Below, piece by piece: positions 7,058 to 11,739 of a stretch of 11,739 bases of DNA (the stretch's first letter is position 1; every line of letters begins with the position of its first letter). Both the position numbers and the translations under genes were made by a program. The notes beneath the pieces are model-generated. The model was not told the origin of the DNA and did no database searches. It worked only from the letters and a program-made list of their open reading frames with translations. This stretch comes from an uncultured Eubacteriales bacterium (GTDB taxonomy: Bacteria > Bacillota > Clostridia > Christensenellales > Borkfalkiaceae), in the NCBI GenBank assembly GCA_902767455.1, contig CACXHH010000086.1, forward strand, positions 1 to 11,739. Direction: 5' to 3'.

Positions 7058-7576
7058 GCTACGAGAATAGCCCGCGCTATGGTCACCGAATACGGCATGA
7101 GCGAAAAGATAGGTCCCGTTTCTTACGGAAACAACGGCGAAATTTTCGTCGGGCGCGATTATCAGCAACGCGAGCCGTACAGTGAAGACACCGCTAAGAT
7201 AATCGATAACGAGATAAGGCTCGTCATCAACGACGCTTACGAAAAAGCCGTCAAAATGCTCTCCGAACACAGAGATCTGCTCGACACTATGGCAAGGCTT
7301 TTGATAGAACGTGAAACTATTTACGGCGAAGAAGTCGATATGGTAATGGCGGGCAAGTCTGTCGCCGAGATACTCGATTATATCGAGCACAAAGAGAGTG
7401 CAAACCCGCTTGAAAGGGCTATGAAGGAAGGCGTGAAAACGGAAAGCAAGCCTGTAAGCGAAGAAAAATCTTCTGCCGAAGCAGATACTCCGACTACCGA
7501 AAGTACGAACAAAGCCGTAGGACCTTCTGCCGAAGCTCAGGGCGAAAAGTCTTCTAAGGACGAAAGTAAAGAATAA
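7046..7576 (+). pseudogene. ftsH: C-terminal part of FtsH, in frame beyond the TGA
   Basis: The frame of ftsH continues without shift for 176 codons to TAA at 7574-7576. It encodes the rest of the peptidase domain (DISQATRIARAMVTEYGMSE and on), the helical segment common to FtsH C-termini (to about full-length residue 630), and an acidic, Ser/Glu/Lys-rich tail typical of the variable FtsH end. Together with the upstream part the total is 687 codons before the stop, a normal FtsH length. The first ATG in this part is at 7079 (MVTEYGM), but it lacks a convincing ribosome site and would begin in the middle of a conserved helix, so independent translation is unlikely. Codon use matches the upstream half, suggesting either a very recent nonsense change, a consensus error, or genuine read-through. 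Confidence 0.85.
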
Positions 7577-7590
7577 TTCTGACGATCTTG

Positions 7591-7610
7591 CGGCGGCTCC
7601 TATGCCGCCG
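7591..7610 (+). terminator. Hairpin after ftsH, possible weak terminator
   Basis: CGGCGGC (7591-7597) pairs perfectly with GCCGCCG (7604-7610) around a 6-base loop, 14 bases after the ftsH stop. Only TT follows before purines, so it is a poor intrinsic terminator. It may attenuate, or protect the 3' end of an mRNA, leaving parA-parB partly co-transcribed with ftsH. Confidence 0.45.
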
Positions 7611-7710
7611 TTAAGGCGTTGTTACACCGTTAAAAGACGGGCGCAAACGAAAAAAACGAGTACGATATTAAAGTTGAATTAAAATAAAAATACGTAAGAC
7701 GGGGGTTTTT

Positions 7711-8475
7711 ATGGGGAGAATAATTGCAATTTCCAACCAAAAAGGTGGCGTCGGAAAGACTTCTACCGCCATCAATTTAGCCTACGGGCTTGCACAAAAC
7801 GGTAAAAAAGTCCTGCTATGCGATATCGACGCGCAGGGCAACGCGACGACCGGGCTCGGCGTCGAAAAGAGCGGTCTGAAAAATTCCGTCTACGGGGTAA
7901 TGATCGATTCCGTTCCCGTAAAGAATGCTGTGATCGCGACCAAATTCGACAATCTGTATCTGCTTCCGTCGAGTATCGATCTCGCAGGAGCTGAAGTCGA
8001 GCTCGTTTCCATGCCGAGACGTGAAAAAATACTGCTCGGCGCGCTTAAAGAGATAAAGGATGAATACGATTTCATTATTCTCGACTGTCCGCCCGCGATA
8101 GGGCTTCTGACTATCAACGGGCTTGCCGCCGCCGACGGCGTTCTTATTCCGATACAGAGCGAATATTACGCGCTCGAAGGCTTGACGCAGCTTATGAACA
8201 CTGTCAAACTCGTCAAGCGCGCGCTTAACCCCGAACTTACCATCGAAGGCGTGCTTATCACGATGTACGACGGCAGAGCGCTTATTTCCCGTCAGATTTA
8301 CGACGAGATAGTCAAATACTTCGGCGATAAGGTCTTTAAAACGGTTATTCCGCGCAATATCCGCATTTCCGAAGCGCCGAGCCACGGCGTGCCGGTAGCC
8401 GTTCACGACAAACGTTGCCGCGGTGCGGTAGCTTATAATCAACTTGTAGAAGAATATCTCGGGAGGACGAAATAA
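7711..8475 (+). CDS. parA: Chromosome-partitioning ATPase ParA (Soj)
   Basis: ParA/Soj is a DNA-bound ATPase that positions ParB-parS complexes and, in Bacillus, also regulates DnaA. The 254-residue protein has the deviant Walker A KGGVGKT (11-17) with the signature first lysine, the CDIDAQGN segment (37-44) and the LDCPP Walker B type motif (124-128). It lacks the N-terminal DNA-binding domain of plasmid type Ia ParA, so it is the short chromosomal kind. The start at ATG follows a G-run (7701-7705), a weak ribosome site. Its TAA overlaps the parB ATG by one base, so the two are translationally coupled. No good promoter was found in the 134 bases before it, which fits partial co-transcription with ftsH. 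Confidence 0.95.
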   Translation: MGRIIAISNQKGGVGKTSTAINLAYGLAQNGKKVLLCDIDAQGNATTGLGVEKSGLKNSVYGVMIDSVPVKNAVIATKFDNLYLLPSSIDLAGAEVELVSMPRREKILLGALKEIKDEYDFIILDCPPAIGLLTINGLAAADGVLIPIQSEYYALEGLTQLMNTVKLVKRALNPELTIEGVLITMYDGRALISRQIYDEIVKYFGDKVFKTVIPRNIRISEAPSHGVPVAVHDKRCRGAVAYNQLVEEYLGRTK

Positions 8476-9383
8476 TGGCAAAAGGTTTAGGTAAAGGTTT
8501 TGCGGCGCTTCTTGCCGATACGCAGGAAGATTACAGCAAGTTTTCTTTCGACGATTACGGCGAAGAAGGCAAAGAGATAAAAAACAGCGTCGTTGAGATA
8601 GAGATAAATTCGGTCGCTCCAAACCCCAACCAGCCGAGAAAGGTGTTCAACGAGCAGTCCTTGCAGGAACTTGCCGATTCTATCGCCGTTCACGGCGTGA
8701 TAATGCCTATCGTCGTTAATAAAAAAGGCGACAAGTATATGATCATCGCGGGCGAACGCCGTTGGAGAGCCAGCCGTTTAGCCGGCAAAACGACCGTTCC
8801 CGCCATAATCAAGGACTACAATGAACGCCAGATCAAGGAAATATCGCTCATCGAGAACCTTCAGCGTGAAGATCTCAACCCGATAGAAGCCGCCAACGCC
8901 ATGAAACAGCTCATGGAAGAATACGACATCAATCAGGAAGAACTCGCCGAAAGAATAGGTAAGAGCCGCTCGGCAATAGCCAACACTTTAAGGCTTCTTA
9001 CTCTCGATAACGCGGTTATAGATATGGTTTCGAGCGGCGCTCTCTCTCAAGGTCACGCAAGAGCTCTTATAACGCTCCCGAAAGAAGAACAGATTTCGAT
9101 CGCGGGCAAGGCGGTAGCCAAAAGAATGTCCGTAAGAGAAGTCGAACAAGCCGTTAAAGACTATTACAACCCGCCCGAAGAAAAACGCAAAGAAAAACGC
9201 GCGCGTATGGAAGCCGGAATGAGCGTTGAGCTTAAAGATCTGATAGTAAGAATGCAACGCGGCTTCGGCACCAAGGTTTCGGCTATCGGAAACGATAAAA
9301 AGGGTAGAATTTACATAGATTATTACACCCGCGACGACCTTGACAGAATAGCCGACCTTCTCGACAAACTCGAAAACGAATAA
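8475..9383 (+). CDS. parB: Chromosome-partitioning protein ParB (Spo0J)
   Basis: ParB is a CTP-dependent DNA clamp that loads at parS, spreads, and recruits condensin and ParA. The 302-residue sequence shows the N-terminal MAKGLGKG tail, whose lysines K3 and K7 correspond to those that stimulate Soj ATPase in Bacillus. It also has the NPNQPR motif (50-55), the CTP-binding motifs GERRWRA (93-99) and ENLQREDLNPIE (127-138), and a helix-turn-helix at about 152-175 that should read parS. A C-terminal dimerisation region ends the protein (about 250-302). The ribosome site GGGAGG (8461-8466) lies inside the end of parA. The canonical parS sites at 4930 and 5055 are the expected targets. It is the Spo0J type; no separate noc gene is in the window. 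Confidence 0.96.
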   Translation: MAKGLGKGFAALLADTQEDYSKFSFDDYGEEGKEIKNSVVEIEINSVAPNPNQPRKVFNEQSLQELADSIAVHGVIMPIVVNKKGDKYMIIAGERRWRASRLAGKTTVPAIIKDYNERQIKEISLIENLQREDLNPIEAANAMKQLMEEYDINQEELAERIGKSRSAIANTLRLLTLDNAVIDMVSSGALSQGHARALITLPKEEQISIAGKAVAKRMSVREVEQAVKDYYNPPEEKRKEKRARMEAGMSVELKDLIVRMQRGFGTKVSAIGNDKKGRIYIDYYTRDDLDRIADLLDKLENE

Positions 9384-9399
9384 TTATTTCCGTTATAAC

Positions 9400-9429
9400 A
9401 AAAGCCCGCTTTTTTAAAGCGGGCTTTTT
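9400..9429. terminator. Strong intrinsic terminator after parB, bidirectional
   Basis: A perfect 12-bp stem AAAGCCCGCTTT (9401-9412) with 9416-9427 and a TTT loop is flanked by A9400/T9428. T-rich sequence follows on the plus strand, and an A-run on the other side allows some use from the minus strand. It is 16 bases past the parB stop. Confidence 0.92.
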
Positions 9430-9450
9430 CACGTAAAAAACGGATAAGTC

Positions 9451-9467
9451 GGGCTATAAGTCGATTA
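9451..9467 (+). repeat. Copy 1 of a 15-17 base word (GGGCTATAAGTCGATTA)
   Basis: This 17-mer is identical to 10555-10571 inside tilS, and its last 15 bases occur inverted in the hpt terminator loop (9611-9625). Here the following bases form AGTCG-ATTAA-CGACT (9458-9472), a small inverted repeat ahead of GTTTTTA, which could act as a weak second terminator for parB. Confidence 0.6.
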
Positions 9468-9589
9468 ACGACTGTTTTTACATAAAAATAACGGAAACAA
9501 CAGAAAGGGGAAACTATAAAGGCGGAGCTGAAAGTATCCGTTCAAACAGTTAGCAAAAACAAGCGATAAAATGATAAAATTAACGACGA

Positions 9590-9634
9590 AGAAAAAACAA
9601 AACCCCGCGATAATCGACTTATAGCGGGGTTTTT
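9590..9634 (-). terminator. Intrinsic terminator of the tilS-hpt operon
   Basis: AAAACCCCGC (9599-9608) pairs perfectly with GCGGGGTTTT (9624-9633). Inside, ATAA/TTAT pairs around a TCGAC loop. On the minus strand the stem runs into a long T tract (complement of 9592-9597), 22 bases past the hpt stop. Confidence 0.92.
9608..9625 (-). repeat. Copy 2 of the 15-17 base word, inverted, inside the terminator loop
   Basis: Read on the minus strand this is GCTATAAGTCGATTATCG. The 17-mer CTATAAGTCGATTATCG (9608-9624) is exactly shared with 10558-10574 in tilS. Confidence 0.6.
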
Positions 9635-9655
9635 GAAATTTTGAATGAAAAATAA

Positions 9656-10192
9656 TTACCGATATACCTCTTCTTTTAAGATGCCGATCTCGGGCAGGTT
9701 GCGGTATTTTTCGGCGTAGTCGAGCCCGTAGCCGACGACGAATTCGTTTCCGATATCGAAGCCTTTGTAATCGGGTTGCAGAGGCGTTTCACGGCACTCG
9801 AATTTATCTAAAAGAGTGCAGATCTTCACGGATTCGGGGTGGCGTGAATAAAGCATGCGTTTAAGGTATGATAGCGTGTAACCGCTGTCGACTATATCTT
9901 CAACGATGATAAGGTGTCTTCCTTCGATAGAACGGTCAAGGTCTTTTATCATCTTGACTTCGCCCGACGATTTGGTCTTGTTGCCGTAGCTTGAAATTGC
10001 CATGAAGTCAAGTTCGAGCGGAATGGTCATGGCGCGCAGAAGGTCGGCGTAAAACATTACGCTACCCTTTAAAATAGCAACCATAAGCGGGCGTTTGCCT
10101 TCGTAGTCACGGTCGAGTTCTGCTGCGAGTTCTTTAATTCGTTTGTCGATTTCTTCTTTGGTAATGAGTATCTTCTTTAAATCTTCGTACAT
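9656..10192 (-). CDS. hpt: Hypoxanthine phosphoribosyltransferase
   Basis: This purine-salvage enzyme converts hypoxanthine (and usually guanine) with PRPP to IMP or GMP in the cytosol. The length of 178 residues is standard. The PRPP-binding signature is VEDIVDSGYT (97-106), including the acidic pair E98-D99. The flexible-loop segment with SSYGNKTKSSGEVK (67-80), the N-terminal ILKGSVMF (40-47) and the C-terminal GYGLDYAEKYRNLPEIG are all family hallmarks. The gene starts three bases after the tilS stop, and its AAAGGAG ribosome site (complement of 10199-10205) overlaps the last codons of tilS, so the pair is translationally coupled. The tilS-hpt order matches Bacillus, where ftsH comes next; here ftsH lies elsewhere in the window. 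Confidence 0.96.
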   Translation of the reverse strand: MYEDLKKILITKEEIDKRIKELAAELDRDYEGKRPLMVAILKGSVMFYADLLRAMTIPLELDFMAISSYGNKTKSSGEVKMIKDLDRSIEGRHLIIVEDIVDSGYTLSYLKRMLYSRHPESVKICTLLDKFECRETPLQPDYKGFDIGNEFVVGYGLDYAEKYRNLPEIGILKEEVYR

Positions 10193-10195
10193 GGT

Positions 10196-11509
10196 TTACT
10201 CCTTTGTAGAACTACACGTTAATTTTACGACATTTATGCTTGCCTTGTCAATCTTTATTAGCGAAGAAATCTCTAAATTAACTATAAGATATACTATTTT
10301 TTCCTTTGCGAGAACGACGACTCGCTTTTTTTGCGGAAGAGCGACTTTTTTGTCCGTCAGGAACTTCTTTAAACTTACCGTGCTGCCGTCGAATTTCGTG
10401 AAAACGTCACCGTCTTGCTTCGGACGAAAAACGGCGTCTTGCGGAAGCTTATCGAGATCGAAATAAAGCCCGTCGCCGAAAACGACGTCGTTTTTGTCTA
10501 TCTTTTTGCAAGATACGACCATGTCGCCGTAAGGGATATCGCCGAGCGTAAACGGGGCTATAAGTCGATTATCGGGCTTTTTTCGTTCAAGCACAACGTG
10601 ATCGTGGACTTTCGTTGCCAAAACGGAAAGCGGAAGATCGCATTGCCTTCCCGTCTGGTTTGAAGCGAGCGCGAAAAGGGCGTCAACGTGTGATTTTTGG
10701 TAGTCCTTTTCAACGCCCGAACGCTTTAACGCGAGTATCGCCGCGCGTGAAAACACGGGGTATGGCGCTTTTGCGTCGATATAGTACGCGCTACCGCGCT
10801 TTTCAAGAACGGTTTCGGCAAGCGAGTAGAGATATTCGTCGTCGGCGCGGCAGCTTTCGCCGAATCTGACGATGGAATCTTCAGCCCGCGGAAAGTACGT
10901 TTCAAGCTGCGGAATTATGTTGAGCCGTAACGCGTTCCGCGTGAAGTTCACGTCGAAGTTGCTCTCGTCCGTAACGAATTTTAAGCCGTTAATCGACCTA
11001 TAGGCGGATATTTCGTCTTTCGTGACGTTTAAAAGCGGGCGGATTATCCTGCCGTCGTCGCTTACGCTCGAGATACCTTTCGCGCCGCTTAAAGACGAGC
11101 CGCGTAGAATGTTGAAAAGAATAGTTTCCGCTCGATCGGAAAGATGGTGAGCGACCGCCACTTTATCGCAAAAGCCTTCGTCGATACACTTATAAAAGAA
11201 GTCGTATCGAAGGACGCGCGCGGCTTGTTCGAGCGAATAGCCGTTCTCTTTGGCAAATGCCGGCGCGTTGACGCAGGTGGTTTTTATCTCAACGTTAAGA
11301 CGCGAGCATAGATCGACGCAGAAGTCAAGGTCTTTTTTTGAAGTTTCGCCGCGGATGCCGTGTTCAACGGAAATCGCCTTTACTTTACAGCCCAAAGATT
11401 CGGCGTTTTCGAGTAAGACGTGTAAAAGCGTGACGGAATCTTCGCCGCCAGATAATGCAACGGCTACGACGTCGTTTTTATTTATATTTGAGAAATCGGC
11501 TTTTAACAT
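10196..11509 (-). CDS. tilS: tRNA(Ile)-lysidine synthase TilS
   Basis: TilS attaches lysine to C34 of the tRNA-Ile CAU anticodon, switching it to read AUA and be charged with Ile; it is essential in most bacteria. The 437-residue protein has the ATP-pyrophosphatase P-loop SGGEDS (20-25), the VEHGIRGE segment (48-55), AARVLRYDFF (96-105) and AHHLSDRAET (120-129), then a C-terminal tRNA-binding portion. AHHLSD differs from the more common AHHxDD at one position. The start is forced: an in-frame TGA (complement of 11522-11524) lies just upstream, and no other ATG, GTG or TTG occurs in frame before the P-loop. No Shine-Dalgarno precedes it, and a promoter sits so close that the mRNA may be leaderless. 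The N-terminal lead before the P-loop is short for the family. Confidence 0.95.
   Translation of the reverse strand: MLKADFSNINKNDVVAVALSGGEDSVTLLHVLLENAESLGCKVKAISVEHGIRGETSKKDLDFCVDLCSRLNVEIKTTCVNAPAFAKENGYSLEQAARVLRYDFFYKCIDEGFCDKVAVAHHLSDRAETILFNILRGSSLSGAKGISSVSDDGRIIRPLLNVTKDEISAYRSINGLKFVTDESNFDVNFTRNALRLNIIPQLETYFPRAEDSIVRFGESCRADDEYLYSLAETVLEKRGSAYYIDAKAPYPVFSRAAILALKRSGVEKDYQKSHVDALFALASNQTGRQCDLPLSVLATKVHDHVVLERKKPDNRLIAPFTLGDIPYGDMVVSCKKIDKNDVVFGDGLYFDLDKLPQDAVFRPKQDGDVFTKFDGSTVSLKKFLTDKKVALPQKKRVVVLAKEKIVYLIVNLEISSLIKIDKASINVVKLTCSSTKE
10555..10574 (+). repeat. Copy 3 of the 15-17 base word, inside tilS
   Basis: GGGCTATAAGTCGATTATCG lies within tilS, where the minus strand encodes the DNRLIAP segment of the C-terminal half. 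It shares 17 bases with 9451-9467 and another 17 with the inverted copy at 9608-9624. Confidence 0.6.
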
Positions 11510-11515
11510 GGTTAG

Positions 11516-11545
11516 ATTATATCATAAGTAGCGATATAAACGCAA
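11516..11545 (-). promoter_or_regulatory. Promoter of tilS-hpt with extended -10, predicted leaderless
   Basis: On the minus strand a perfect TATAAT (complement of 11516-11521) carries the TGn extension (11522-11524). TTGCGT lies 18 bases upstream (complement of 11540-11545). Standard spacing puts the first transcribed base at about 11509, which is the A of the tilS ATG. Confidence 0.6.
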
Positions 11546-11739
11546 GCCGCTTGCGAAAAAAGCCCTACGATATTTATATATTGCGTTAAAAGTAAACGAT
11601 AAGAGTAACATACACCCCATCAATAGTTTTTTTGAGAGCAGATAAAGCGGTTGGGAAGCCGCTCAAAGACAAATCTATATGGCGGTCAGACGGCGTTAAA
11701 TTCGTTTTTTATGCAGAATACTCACTCGAAGTACGTCGA
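11546..11739. other. Gene-free right edge
   Basis: No open frame, tRNA or structured RNA is recognisable. A weak plus-strand promoter-like pair, TTGCGA (11551-11556) and TATATT (11577-11582), could serve a gene beyond the window. A small imperfect hairpin AGCGG/CCGCT lies at about 11648-11665. Confidence 0.4.

Noticed and set aside
7079..7576. A separate 165-residue gene beginning MVTEYGM
   Set aside because: It is the in-frame continuation of ftsH within a conserved helix, with no convincing ribosome site.

Overview
This window looks like the origin-proximal part of a chromosome from an endospore-forming (or spore-former-descended) Bacillota, probably class Clostridia. The evidence is a Soj/Spo0J-type parA-parB pair, a canonical Bacillus-type parS palindrome, a yyaC spore-protein gene, and tilS-hpt and ftsH genes that are neighbours near the origin in Bacillus. 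Shine-Dalgarno sites are mostly AGGAG-like and intrinsic terminators are common. The exact lineage cannot be read from the sequence. TGA ends three intact genes here (pepV-like, radC, yyaC) and all visible Trp codons are TGG, so a standard code is the sensible reading.

Layout, left to right. Positions 1-140 hold a tandem array of small hairpins with compensating stems, cut by the window edge. A minus-strand M20 dipeptidase (PepV-like) follows, then a divergent RadC/JAB protein and glutamyl-tRNA synthetase on the plus strand. gltX and minus-strand yyaC converge on a bidirectional terminator. A 942-base AT-rich gene-free stretch (4571-5512) carries one perfect and one near-perfect parS site, two one-base-shortened parS-like sites, an 11-bp-period repeat upstream of yyaC, and a good ftsH promoter. 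Then come ftsH, parA and parB on the plus strand. parB faces the minus-strand tilS-hpt operon across a gap with two strong terminators.

The genes are mostly housekeeping. ParA, ParB and parS form a segregation system. FtsH is the membrane AAA+ zinc protease. TilS and GltX serve translation, Hpt does purine salvage, and the dipeptidase does peptide turnover. No defence system, prophage, CRISPR array, rRNA or tRNA was found.

The main oddities are these. ftsH is cut by an in-frame TGA directly before the aspartate expected to be its third zinc ligand, and that TGA lies in an arm of a perfect inverted repeat. tilS appears to have a leaderless promoter. A 15-17 base word occurs three times within 1.1 kb, in an intergenic region, in a terminator loop and inside tilS. 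The parS cluster includes shortened variants. The edge repeat has covarying stems.
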